A DNA stretch of 39,570 nucleotides from Candidatus Gastranaerophilales bacterium (GTDB lineage Bacteria; Cyanobacteriota; Vampirovibrionia; Gastranaerophilales; Gastranaerophilaceae), in NCBI GenBank assembly GCA_944327245.1, contig CALVHD010000017.1, positions 1-39,570 of the forward strand, given 5' to 3'. The notes beneath the pieces are model-generated. The model searched no databases and had not been told where the DNA came from. It saw nothing but the letters and a program-made list of their open reading frames with translations. Shown here piece by piece: positions 9,365 through 17,009 of this stretch. A program made the translations under genes and the position numbers. Numbering within the stretch: position 1 is the stretch's first letter; every line of letters starts with the position of its first letter.

Positions 9365-10909
9365 ATGTCAGAGCGTATTAAGAAACTAATTGAACAAGGG
9401 GAAAATTCAAAAGTAGAATTAAAGCAGGCTTTATTTGAATTTCCAAGTGATGCCTATGAAACAATTTGCGCCTTTTTAAATTCTCAAGGTGGTACTTTAA
9501 TTTTGGGTGTTAATGATAATTCGGAAATTATTGGTATTTCTCCTGATTGTGTGAATAATATTAAAAATGCTTTTACATCTGCTATGAATAATCCAAATAT
9601 TATAAATCCAACTGTGTGCATAGAATTAAAAGAAAAAAATATTGAAAATAAAATAATTTTATATGCAAACATACCAGAATCATCTGTCGTTCATAGGCAC
9701 AATAATAAGGTTTTTATTAGAAATGATAAATCGGATGTGAACGTTACTAATAATAATAGAATAGTGTCTGATTTGTATCGTTTAAAGGATACAACATACA
9801 CAGAAAATGAAATTTATCCATATTTAAAAATTGCAGATTTGAGAAAGGATTTAATTCAAAGAGTTAAAAAATTAGCTAAACTTAATAATGAACAGAATGA
9901 TTGGGCAGAGTTAGATGATGAGCAATTTTTAAAGCGTACTTCTTTATATAGAAGTGATTTTGTTACTGGAAAACAAGGTATTACTCTTGCTGGAATTTTA
10001 TTTTTCGGTACCGATGAACAAATTGCTTCCGTTGTTCCTGCTTTTAAGTTTGATTTGATAAAACAAGTTGAAGATACTGAAAGATATGATGATAGACTAA
10101 CTTTAAGAACAAACCTTTTAGATTGTTTTGATTCTGCAATGAAATTTATTTCCAATAATTTGCCGGCTCCATTTTACATGGATGGTACAAGGCGAATAAA
10201 TCTTAGAGAAAATATATTTCGCGAACTTATTGCTAATATGCTTGTACATAAAGAATATATTGGCGCTGAACCAACAAGGCTTATTATTGGTCGAAATAAG
10301 ATTATAGCTGAAAATACAAGTAAGCCATATAGAATAGGATATATTACTCCTGATAACGTTACAAATCATCCTAAAAATCCAAATATAATAAAAATTTTTA
10401 GAGGAATTGGATATGTTGAAGAATTGGGCTCCGGAATTTCTAAAATATTTAAATATTGTCGTGAATATGCTAAGCATAATCCAATAATTAAGGATGATAC
10501 GCTTTTTACATTTGAATTAAAACATAATTTATTTTCCGTTAATATATCCCCAAGTTATTTCCAGAAAACTATCTTTGAGTTGGATGAGAAAATAAATCAA
10601 AAAACTGAGCAAGTAGGTGAGCAAGTAAATCAAAAAACTGAGCAAGTAGGTGAGCAAGTAAATCAAAAAACTGAGCAAGTAGGTGAAAAAGTATATTTTG
10701 AAAAGACAATTTTAGAATTTTGTGTAGAACCTAAATCCTTGAAAGAAATTTTAATACGCACAGGCTATACGAGTAGGCATCATTTTAAGAGTGCAATATT
10801 AAATCCTTTGATTGATAAAGGCTTAATTCAACTTACTCAACCAGAAAGCATAAATAGTCCTACGCAAAAATACATAACGATAATTAAAAATGAAAATAGT
10901 GAAGAGTGA
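9365..10909 (+). CDS. AlbA_2/Schlafen-domain ATP-binding regulator with winged-helix C-terminus
   Basis: A 514-residue protein. The N-terminal domain (SKVELKQAL, AFLNSQGGTLILGVND) is the AlbA_2/Schlafen nucleic-acid-binding fold. The middle part has the divergent HATPase_c_4 segment: FRELIANMLVHKEY, then RGIGYVEELGSGISKIFK. These are often annotated as RecG-related or transcriptional regulators, and they occur in genome islands. Near the C-terminus an 11-residue unit (NQKTEQVGEQV) occurs three times, encoded by a perfect 33-base tandem repeat. A winged-helix-like tail follows (SLKEILIRTGYTSRHHFKS). ATG 9365 is chosen over TTG 9350 because a TATAAT box occupies 9353-9358. The function is unproven; regulation or defence are options. 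Confidence 0.8.
   Translation: MSERIKKLIEQGENSKVELKQALFEFPSDAYETICAFLNSQGGTLILGVNDNSEIIGISPDCVNNIKNAFTSAMNNPNIINPTVCIELKEKNIENKIILYANIPESSVVHRHNNKVFIRNDKSDVNVTNNNRIVSDLYRLKDTTYTENEIYPYLKIADLRKDLIQRVKKLAKLNNEQNDWAELDDEQFLKRTSLYRSDFVTGKQGITLAGILFFGTDEQIASVVPAFKFDLIKQVEDTERYDDRLTLRTNLLDCFDSAMKFISNNLPAPFYMDGTRRINLRENIFRELIANMLVHKEYIGAEPTRLIIGRNKIIAENTSKPYRIGYITPDNVTNHPKNPNIIKIFRGIGYVEELGSGISKIFKYCREYAKHNPIIKDDTLFTFELKHNLFSVNISPSYFQKTIFELDEKINQKTEQVGEQVNQKTEQVGEQVNQKTEQVGEKVYFEKTILEFCVEPKSLKEILIRTGYTSRHHFKSAILNPLIDKGLIQLTQPESINSPTQKYITIIKNENSEE
10595..10693 (+). repeat. 33-base tandem repeat, 3 units, in coding sequence
   Basis: Three head-to-tail 33-base units at 10595-10627, 10628-10660 and 10661-10693. 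The first two look identical; the third differs at its end (GAAAAAGTA for GAGCAAGTA). They encode a charged 11-residue linker unit, so copy number can change without a frameshift. Confidence 0.9.
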
Positions 10910-10972
10910 AAATTTGGTTTTTTAGATTAATTAAGATTTTTATGTTTTGTTGTATGAAAATTATTTGATTGA

Positions 10973-11587
10973 TTATTCAACAGCTTCTTTTAATTCATCT
11001 AAACTATCAACTATTTTATATAATTCATCTGTTGATTGAATTTTGTTTAAATATCCGTTTTTTAGCATATTTTGGTATTGTAAATCAATTTCTTTGAAAA
11101 ATTCTTTGCCGACTAAAATAACGGGTTTTTTATCTTTTGAATAATAATTTTGAGAAACCAAAGTGGTTAATTCTTGCATTGTTCCGCATGACCCAGGAAA
11201 AATAACCATAGCATCAGAATTTTCTCTGAATTTTTGAATTCTTTCAGCTTCACTTGTTGTATAACCAAGAATTTCACAGTGTTCTTTATCTTCATCTCCC
11301 CATTCAGGCTGCATGATAAAAACTTTATTTTGTTCTTTAGAGCCGTTATTATAAGCACTATAATATGCTGCACCCATAATACCTTTGTCGCCGCAGCCTG
11401 TTATAATGCTGTCTTGGTTTTGCACGAGATATTTTGTGAAATCAGATGCCATTTGCATGTAGTTTAACAATTCATTTTTGCCTTTTTCATCTTTTGGAAC
11501 GCTTGAAGCGCCTAGAATTGAATAGGTTTTATTTATACCAAAAATAGGTTTGTTAAAATTAAAGTTTTGAATATTTTGTATTTTCAT
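10973..11587 (-). CDS. LOG-family (lysine decarboxylase-like) nucleotide phosphoribohydrolase
   Basis: A 204-residue Rossmann-like protein. The LOG signature appears as FPGSCGTMQELTTLV (usual form PGGxGTxxE, here PGSCGTMQE). An earlier GCGDKGIMGAA corresponds to the GGGxxGLMG phosphate-binding loop. Family members cleave nucleoside 5'-monophosphates to base and ribose phosphate; some make cytokinins. The first about 20 residues (NIQNFNFNKPIFGINKTYS) precede the usual start of the fold and have no known role. The catalytic glutamate is retained, so it is probably active. It stands alone on the minus strand, separated from the upstream oxidoreductase operon by a strong terminator. Confidence 0.82.
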   Translation of the reverse strand: MKIQNIQNFNFNKPIFGINKTYSILGASSVPKDEKGKNELLNYMQMASDFTKYLVQNQDSIITGCGDKGIMGAAYYSAYNNGSKEQNKVFIMQPEWGDEDKEHCEILGYTTSEAERIQKFRENSDAMVIFPGSCGTMQELTTLVSQNYYSKDKKPVILVGKEFFKEIDLQYQNMLKNGYLNKIQSTDELYKIVDSLDELKEAVE

Positions 11588-11653
11588 ATGTTAATCCTCG
11601 TTTTTATAATATTAGAAAAAACACAAAGATTTTTATTTGCTAAATTTAGTATA

Positions 11654-11689
11654 AAACTAAAAACGCCGATTGCTCGGCGTTTTTAGTTT
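11654..11689 (-). terminator. Intrinsic terminator of the 2-oxoacid oxidoreductase operon
   Basis: A near-perfect hairpin, AAACTAAAAACGCCGA then TTGC then the complement, lies 12 bases beyond the last gene of the minus-strand operon. It gives a GC stem followed by a T run in that direction. Confidence 0.85.
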
Positions 11690-11701
11690 ATTGTAACTAT
11701 T

Positions 11702-11959
11702 TTATTTTTTAACTACCTTAATTGCGCTATCAGGGCAAGTTAGAGCACATGTTCCGCATCCTATGCATAATTCAGGATCAGGTTCAACACAGGGAGTTTG
11801 ATATAAACCAACCTCTTTTGACCATTTTAAGCATTTTTTAGGACATTTAACCATACAAAGGCCACAGCCTTTGCAAAGATCTGTGAACATATACCAATCA
11901 GCTTTTCCTTTAGCAACATCAGCTACTTTATAGCCTTTATATTGAATTTCTTCTGCCAT
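11702..11959 (-). CDS. korD: 2-oxoacid:ferredoxin oxidoreductase, delta (ferredoxin) subunit
   Basis: An 85-residue small ferredoxin with two 4Fe-4S motifs: CKGCGLCMVKCPKKC (residues about 29-43) and CIGCGTCALTCP (about 65-76). Each has the CxxCxxCxxxCP pattern. In four-subunit 2-oxoacid oxidoreductases this chain carries electrons from the TPP site to free ferredoxin. Its start abuts the gamma subunit stop with no gap, so translation is probably coupled. It is the last gene of the operon. Confidence 0.88.
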   Translation of the reverse strand: MAEEIQYKGYKVADVAKGKADWYMFTDLCKGCGLCMVKCPKKCLKWSKEVGLYQTPCVEPDPELCIGCGTCALTCPDSAIKVVKK

Positions 11960-12520
11960 TTATACACCAACTTTCTCTACCATAGCCATACCCATTTCAA
12001 GAGCTTTGTAGTTTAATTCTCTTAATTCGGGTTTAGCATCAAATTTCTTACCAAGAGCAATTTCCATTGCATTTTTAATATCTTCAAGTTTTAGTACATT
12101 TGTTGCTTTTAACAATACGCCTAAAATCATGATATTAAATACACGAGCACTTAATTGTTCGTTTGCAATTCTGTTTGCTTCAACAGCAATGATTTCCTTA
12201 CATTTTGCAGTAGGTTTTGTATGGCAAACAGATGAATCATAAACTACTACAGAATCAGGAGAAGTATATGTTTCGCATCTTGCAATTGCTCTATCGGAAA
12301 GTGCGATAATGATATCGCCTTTTGCAAAACGAGGTTCGCCGATTTTTTCATCGGCAATTTGACAAAAAGCAACTGAAACGCCGCCACGTTGCTCAACGCC
12401 GAAGTTTGGAATGTATAGAATTTCTTTTCCTGCTTCGTAACCTGCTTCAACAAGGATTTTTGCAACTGATTGAACGCCTTGTCCGCCTTCGCCCGCTAAA
12501 ACTATTTTTGTTCTTGCCAT
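11960..12520 (-). CDS. korC: 2-oxoacid:ferredoxin oxidoreductase, gamma subunit
   Basis: A 186-residue protein of the POR/KOR gamma family. It begins KIVLAGEGGQGVQSVAKIL, the glycine-rich signature of this subunit, then NFGVEQRGGVSVAFCQI, also diagnostic. The gamma chain helps bind the CoA or acyl intermediate in the complex. The beta subunit stop lies 3 bases upstream. Three longer frames overlap it on both strands but lack homology and are shadows. Confidence 0.9.
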   Translation of the reverse strand: MARTKIVLAGEGGQGVQSVAKILVEAGYEAGKEILYIPNFGVEQRGGVSVAFCQIADEKIGEPRFAKGDIIIALSDRAIARCETYTSPDSVVVYDSSVCHTKPTAKCKEIIAVEANRIANEQLSARVFNIMILGVLLKATNVLKLEDIKNAMEIALGKKFDAKPELRELNYKALEMGMAMVEKVGV

Positions 12521-12523
12521 ATT

Positions 12524-13279
12524 TTACTCCAATCCTTCTTTAACAAGAAATTCTTTTACTTCAAAACATTCTTCCATTGTTTTTAATCTTTCCCAAGTAC
12601 CTTCGTTGTTTGTTCTCCAGTTCAAAGGACAAACAGATAATACTTCAACGAAAGAATATCCGCCACTAGCTACATTTTTAAGAGCTTTTTTAAATACTGA
12701 ATTTAATTTTCTAAGGTTAGAAACAGAAGCTCTTGCAACATATGATTTATTAGGGTCAGCAATTGAAGCAACAAGTTCCGCTGCTTTAGCCGGTCTGCCT
12801 GTAACTTCGCAATCACGACCGTATGGTGTTGTTTCTGTTTTTTGACCAGGCATAGTGGTAGGGCTCATTTGACCGCCTGTCATACCGTAGTTTGTGTTGT
12901 TTGCAACAATAACAAGTAAATTTTCACTTCTTGTTGCAGCGTTAACAAGGTGTTGAGCGCCGATTGCAAGACCGCCGCCATCGCCCATGTATGCAATACC
13001 AACGGTTCCGGGGTTAGCTCTTGTAACACCATATATAACAGGGGTTGTTCTGCCGTGGTGTGTTTGAACGGTATCAAGGTTCATATAATTCCAAGATAGC
13101 AGTGAACAACCGATATCACAACCAAAAACGGTTCTTTCGTTTAATTCTAATTCATCTATTGTTTTAGCTAAAGTTTTTAAAATCATACCATGACCGCAGC
13201 CGGGGCAAAATTTTGAAGCGCCCGCAGCAGCATTTTGTGCTTTAGCTAAATCAGGTTTTACATCCAATGTTGTAATCAT
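12524..13279 (-). CDS. korB: 2-oxoacid:ferredoxin oxidoreductase, beta (TPP-binding) subunit
   Basis: A 251-residue thiamine pyrophosphate-binding chain. FCPGCGHGM near residue 24 and FGCDIGCS near 52 are typical of KOR/VOR beta subunits. The TPP/Mg motif is AYMGDGGGLAIGAQHLVNAA followed by VANNTNYGMTGGQ. The enzyme decarboxylates a 2-oxoacid oxidatively to its acyl-CoA with reduction of ferredoxin. 2-oxoglutarate or branched-chain oxoacids are more likely than pyruvate because the subunits are split, but the sequence alone does not settle it. The gap to the alpha subunit is 20 bases. Confidence 0.92.
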   Translation of the reverse strand: MITTLDVKPDLAKAQNAAAGASKFCPGCGHGMILKTLAKTIDELELNERTVFGCDIGCSLLSWNYMNLDTVQTHHGRTTPVIYGVTRANPGTVGIAYMGDGGGLAIGAQHLVNAATRSENLLVIVANNTNYGMTGGQMSPTTMPGQKTETTPYGRDCEVTGRPAKAAELVASIADPNKSYVARASVSNLRKLNSVFKKALKNVASGGYSFVEVLSVCPLNWRTNNEGTWERLKTMEECFEVKEFLVKEGLE

Positions 13280-13299
13280 TTTATTTCCTCACTAATTAT

Positions 13300-14403
13300 T
13301 TACACATTTGCCATTTCACGAACCATTGTTTCAACTTTAGCAACAATGTCATCACCTGTAACACCAACGCCCATTTTAAATAATGTTTGATATGGTGTTG
13401 TAAGTCCGTATAATTTTTCTAAGCACATTTGAGCAAGTTGTCCGTTTGCTGATTCGGTAAACAGAACTTGTTTTGCTCTTTTAACTGCTTTTCTCATAGG
13501 TTCTGTTGGCAAAGGTCTTATTGTAATTGGTCTGAATAAGCCTGCTTTAATGCCTTTAGCTCTTAATTCGTCAACTGCTGTCATAGCAGAGCGAGCAACG
13601 ATACCATGGGCAATAATAAGCACTTCGGCATCTTCAGCTTTATATTCAAGATATTCTTCAACTTCTTTGCTCATTTTGTCATAATCAATTTGATATTTAT
13701 CAAGTTGTTCCATTAATTCTTCTTCAAGATTGAATGTATTTCTTAAATGAGTTGCCTCTCTATCTACTCCGATTATTCCGGGGGCTCTAAGAGCAGCCGG
13801 AGTCGGTTCCATCGTAATACCGCGAGAAGCTGGATCATATAATGTAACAGGTTCTCTCATTTTTCCTTGGTAGCCGTCAGCCAGCATGAATGTTGGGAAA
13901 CGATATTTCCAAGCTGTGTTAAATGATTTAATCATATAATCAAATAAATCTTGGTGTCCTGCTGTTGAATAAACAATTCTGAAGCCTTCGCCGTTTCCGC
14001 CAAAACAAGTTAAACGAGTTTCTTGTTGAGCATAAATTACGGTAGCTGTTGATGGTCCGCCTCTTTGCATAACAGCGCAAACAAAAGGTATTCTCATCAT
14101 TTCAGCCATAGATTGAGCATCTTGCATGATAACATTTCCAGGGCCAGCTGTAGCCGTAAAAGCACGTTTGCCTGCTAAAATACCGCCTATGGTAGAAAAG
14201 CCTGCTGAAATTTCGTCTTCTGTTTGCAAAAAACCTGCTTCTGTTTTTGGAAGCAATTTACACCAAGTGTGCATAATTTCATTTTGCGGTGTAATCGGGT
14301 AGCCATACATAAATTCTGCTTCTGCTGCATTTGCCGCATAAGCAATAACTTCATTACCCGTCAAGAACATTCTGGTGTCTTGAGTGATAAGTTTTTTAAC
14401 CAT
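13300..14403 (-). CDS. korA: 2-oxoacid:ferredoxin oxidoreductase, alpha subunit
   Basis: A 367-residue pyrimidine-binding/transketolase-like chain. Key stretches are FMYGYPITPQNEIMH, TEDEISAGFSTIGGILAG, then TATAGPGNVIMQDAQSMAEMM, which match the POR_N domain of KOR/VOR alpha subunits. The C-terminal part (VLIIAHGIVARSAMTAVDEL, KAGLFRPITIRPLP) is the transketolase C-like domain. It is the first gene of the alpha-beta-gamma-delta operon, consistent with fermentative anaerobic metabolism. VorB (2-oxoisovalerate) is the main alternative name. Upstream lies a 5' region with a putative attenuator-like hairpin. Confidence 0.92.
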   Translation of the reverse strand: MVKKLITQDTRMFLTGNEVIAYAANAAEAEFMYGYPITPQNEIMHTWCKLLPKTEAGFLQTEDEISAGFSTIGGILAGKRAFTATAGPGNVIMQDAQSMAEMMRIPFVCAVMQRGGPSTATVIYAQQETRLTCFGGNGEGFRIVYSTAGHQDLFDYMIKSFNTAWKYRFPTFMLADGYQGKMREPVTLYDPASRGITMEPTPAALRAPGIIGVDREATHLRNTFNLEEELMEQLDKYQIDYDKMSKEVEEYLEYKAEDAEVLIIAHGIVARSAMTAVDELRAKGIKAGLFRPITIRPLPTEPMRKAVKRAKQVLFTESANGQLAQMCLEKLYGLTTPYQTLFKMGVGVTGDDIVAKVETMVREMANV

Positions 14404-14523
14404 AATTAATCCTTAACCCTTATTTCGTAAACTATATACACTTTAAAAATACTACAAAGCTTGCGTTTCTTCAAGAAATTTTTTATTTTTCTAAGTATAT
14501 ATTAAGTTTTAGACAATAAAAAA

Positions 14524-14545
14524 CCCTTTCAGTTTCTGAAAGGGG
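14524..14545 (-). terminator. Hairpin with T run on the minus strand, upstream of korA
   Basis: CCCTTTCAG pairs perfectly with CTGAAAGGG around a TTT loop. Read on the minus strand, a T-rich run (TTTTTTATTG) follows. No minus-strand gene lies upstream of it, so it would either end a small RNA or act as an attenuator in a long korA leader. Confidence 0.55.
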
Positions 14546-14654
14546 AGATTTTAGATATTGGTTTTCCTCGTATTTTGTTTTTACTTTCTCTCTTATATAT
14601 ATAAAGTATATATTGTGTATAGAATTGCTTAATATGTAATAGTTTGTTACATTT

Positions 14655-14706
14655 CTTAATAAATATCCTTAAAACTGCGATATATAAGGAAATTAGCATT
14701 ATTAAG
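14655..14706. promoter_or_regulatory. Nested palindrome upstream of the sigma gene
   Basis: Outer arms CTTAATAA (14655-14662) and TTATTAAG (14699-14706), and inner arms TCCTTA (14666-14671) and TAAGGA (14685-14690), are perfect complements. It could be an operator or an RNA fold. AT-rich background lowers its weight. Confidence 0.35.
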
Positions 14707-14840
14707 ATATGTTAAAAATGCCTTTAAAAAAACAACTCTAACTTAACATGTCTTAATAAACCTCTTGAAAAACATGATTTTAGATGATATATTAAAGATA
14801 TACAGTTTATATCTTATTTTAAATTTGTCGAAGCAGAAAA

Positions 14841-14871
14841 TTTATTTAATGGTTAGACTAAGATTTATTAG
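14841..14871 (+). promoter_or_regulatory. Sigma-gene leader element shared with the dnaA leader
   Basis: It contains TGGTTAGACTAA with flanks like those at 2131-2160. It ends 34 bases before the chosen sigma start. The two copies are similar over about 30 bases, well beyond chance for unrelated leaders, though both are AT-rich. Confidence 0.4.
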
Positions 14872-14905
14872 TGTAGTTTCTTTGTGTTGCAAAGGGGTAT
14901 TTATC

Positions 14906-15706
14906 ATGCAAAATTTTAAAAATAACTATGAATTTTCTGAAATTGAATTAATTTTAAAAGCAAAACAAGGCGAAGTTTGGGCAAGAAATCAATTAATCGA
15001 AAAAAATATTCCTCTTATTCAAAAAATTGCTCAAAAGTCAATTCAATCAAGCTCATTGTCTAATTCTGATTTAGTTCAAGAAGGTATTTTTGGGCTTGTG
15101 GTTGCAATTGAAAAATTTAATCCATCATTAGGTTTTAAATTTGCAACTTATGCTTCTTGGTGGATTAAACAGGCAATGTTTAAAGCAATTTCAGAACAAA
15201 CTTACGCATACAATATTCCTGTTTATATTCAAGAAACACTATCTCGCTATAAAAAAACAAAACAACAAATGGAACAAAAAGAAAATAGAGAAGTTTCTAA
15301 AAAAGATGTTGCAGATAAATTAAATCTATCCGTTGAAAAAATTGATACTTTTTTAAATGTTTATACTAGAGCCCTTTCCATTGAATCCGGTGTAACTTTA
15401 ACACAAAACAAGGAATTAACTTTAAATGAAATAATTGAAGATGAAAAGCAAAACGTAGAGCGTGATGTTATTGATAATGAATTAAAAAAAGATATTAAAA
15501 AAGCTCTTGAAAATTTAAAAGAAAAAGAAAAAAATGTCATAGTTTTACGCTTTGGTCTTGAAGATAAAAACAAAAAAACACTTGAAGAAATTGGAAATTC
15601 TTATGGTGTAACTAAAGAATGCATAAGACAAATTGAAAAACGCGCGCTAAACAAATTAGCCCAAAGTGAATTTGCTAAAAACAATTTGATTTATTATGTT
15701 AGATAA
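14906..15706 (+). CDS. Sigma-70 family RNA polymerase sigma factor (group 2/3)
   Basis: A 266-residue sigma factor. Region 1.2/2.1 starts SEIELILKAKQGEVWARNQL. Region 2.2-2.4 has LVQEGIFGLVVAIEKFNPSLGFKFATYASWWIKQA, with the core-binding and -10 recognition helices. Region 3 follows (TLSRYKKTKQQM). Region 4 has LKEKEKNVIVLRFGL and the -35 helix-turn-helix TLEEIGNSYGVTKECIRQIEKRAL. It lacks the long acidic N-terminus of a primary RpoD, so it is an alternative or group 2 factor. ATG 14906 is chosen because AAAGGGG lies 8 bases upstream and homologues begin near here. An in-frame extension to 14849 (MVRL...) or 14765 has no ribosome site. Confidence 0.9.
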   Translation: MQNFKNNYEFSEIELILKAKQGEVWARNQLIEKNIPLIQKIAQKSIQSSSLSNSDLVQEGIFGLVVAIEKFNPSLGFKFATYASWWIKQAMFKAISEQTYAYNIPVYIQETLSRYKKTKQQMEQKENREVSKKDVADKLNLSVEKIDTFLNVYTRALSIESGVTLTQNKELTLNEIIEDEKQNVERDVIDNELKKDIKKALENLKEKEKNVIVLRFGLEDKNKKTLEEIGNSYGVTKECIRQIEKRALNKLAQSEFAKNNLIYYVR

Positions 15707-15721
15707 TTTTTTAATGCTAAA

Positions 15722-15751
15722 ATTGTCTTATTGAAAAGGAAATAAGACAAT
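15722..15751 (+). promoter_or_regulatory. Hairpin over the start codon of the lyase gene
   Basis: ATTGTCTTATT (15722-15732) pairs perfectly with AATAAGACAAT (15741-15751). The loop GAAAAGGA holds the ribosome site, and the second arm runs into the first two bases of ATG 15750. Folding would hide the start codon while exposing the Shine-Dalgarno sequence. As DNA it is also a possible operator. Confidence 0.5.
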
Positions 15752-17009
15752 GGAAGATTTAAAATTAAAAGCAAATGAAATAGTTGAAAGTGCGCAAAAT
15801 TCAATTAAAGATATTTTTGAATATATTGATGAAATAACCGAATACAATCAAAAAAAAGTTTTAGACGCTTTTTATAATAATAAAATTGGCGAAGAACATT
15901 TTTATACTGTAACCGGCTATGGCCATGATGATATGGGCAGAGAAGCACTAGATAAAGTTTTTGCCGACACTTTTAAAACAGAAGCTGCAATTGTTAGACC
16001 TCATTTTGTTTCAGGATCTCACACCATAGCTTGCGCTTTATTTGGTGTTTTAAGATATGGCGATAGGTTGGTTTCTATTGCGGGCGAACCTTATGACACC
16101 ATGCAGCAAATTATAGGTTCAAGGCAAAATTGCGATGATTTTGATACAAGCTTAATGGGTCATGGGGTTAAATATTCTGAAATTCCTCTAAAAGACGGGC
16201 TGGATGTTGATTATGAAAATGTTGAAAAATATCTTTTACCTGATACAAAAATGGTTTTAATTCAGCGCTCAAGAGGATATTCTCTAAGAAAACCTTTATC
16301 TATAGCTGATATTGAAAAAATAGTTAAAATTGTTAAAGCTAAAAATCCTGAAATATGCTGTTTTGTTGATAATTGTTATGGGGAATTTATTGAAAAACAA
16401 GAACCAACTGAAGTTGGCGCTGATTTAATTGCAGGAAGTTTAATTAAAAACCCCGGCGGCGGTATTGTTGAAGCAGGAGGCTACATTGCAGGAAAGAAAA
16501 AATATGTTGATATGGCAGCAAGAAGATTAACAGCCCCCGGTATTGGTGCTGAGGGTGGCGCTATGCATAATCAAACAAGAATTATGCTTCAGGGATTTTT
16601 TATGGCGCCATCTATAACATCAAATGCTCATAAAGGCGCAATTTTAGCGGCAAAAGTCTTTGAGGATATGGGATTTACTACCTTTCCATCATCAAGAACA
16701 AAAAGAACAGATATTATTCAAACTATTCAATTTAATAATGAAAAAGAGCAACAGGCATTTTGTGCTATGGTGCAGAGATATTCCCCTGTTGAGAGTTATT
16801 TAACACCAATTCCAGATACGGTTCCGGGGTATGATTGTAATCTTTTAATGGCGGGCGGAAGTTTTATTGAGGGTTCTACTATTGAACTTTCTGCAGATGG
16901 CCCCACTAGAGAGCCTTGGGCAATATATATGCAGGGTGGATTAAGTTATTTTCATGTAAAAATTGCTCTAAAAGGCATAGTGGAGAACCTTTTGAAGCTC
17001 GAGCATTAG
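15750..17009 (+). CDS. Methionine gamma-lyase family PLP enzyme (aluminium-resistance-like)
   Basis: A 419-residue fold-type I PLP enzyme. Notable stretches are YTVTGYGHDDMGREALDKVFA, RPHFVSGSHTIACALFGVLR, CCFVDNCYGEF (the aspartate that contacts the PLP nitrogen) and AGSLIKNPGGGI, with the likely Schiff-base lysine. These are typical of the family annotated as methionine gamma-lyase or aluminium-resistance protein, distinct from the classical MetC/MGL family. It probably acts on sulfur amino acids; the exact reaction is not proven. The last residues (ENLLKLEH) and the stop are encoded by the first base pairs of a repeat unit that starts at 16984. AAAGGA lies upstream of the ATG within a hairpin loop. 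Confidence 0.88.
   Translation: MEDLKLKANEIVESAQNSIKDIFEYIDEITEYNQKKVLDAFYNNKIGEEHFYTVTGYGHDDMGREALDKVFADTFKTEAAIVRPHFVSGSHTIACALFGVLRYGDRLVSIAGEPYDTMQQIIGSRQNCDDFDTSLMGHGVKYSEIPLKDGLDVDYENVEKYLLPDTKMVLIQRSRGYSLRKPLSIADIEKIVKIVKAKNPEICCFVDNCYGEFIEKQEPTEVGADLIAGSLIKNPGGGIVEAGGYIAGKKKYVDMAARRLTAPGIGAEGGAMHNQTRIMLQGFFMAPSITSNAHKGAILAAKVFEDMGFTTFPSSRTKRTDIIQTIQFNNEKEQQAFCAMVQRYSPVESYLTPIPDTVPGYDCNLLMAGGSFIEGSTIELSADGPTREPWAIYMQGGLSYFHVKIALKGIVENLLKLEH

Larger units (their letters stand above)
14404..14905. other. Divergent intergenic region between korA and the sigma gene
   Basis: About 500 bases without a supported gene. For korA, a weak minus-strand promoter may lie at 14446-14474 (TTGAAG, 17 bases, TATTTT). 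Farther out are a hairpin at 14524-14544 and nested inverted repeats at 14655-14706 and about 14705-14754. TCTTAATAA or its complement occurs three times (about 14654, 14698 and 14751). The sigma leader element lies at 14841-14871. A frame open from 14765 runs into the sigma gene but has no ribosome site, so I treat it as leader. Confidence 0.6.

Noticed and set aside
10118-10477. 119-codon minus-strand frame in the AlbA_2 gene
   Set aside because: Antisense of a well-supported gene, with no motif of its own.
10595-10693. Regular repeats resembling a CRISPR array
   Set aside because: Units are head-to-tail without spacers and lie in frame in a coding region. No CRISPR array or cas gene is visible in the window.
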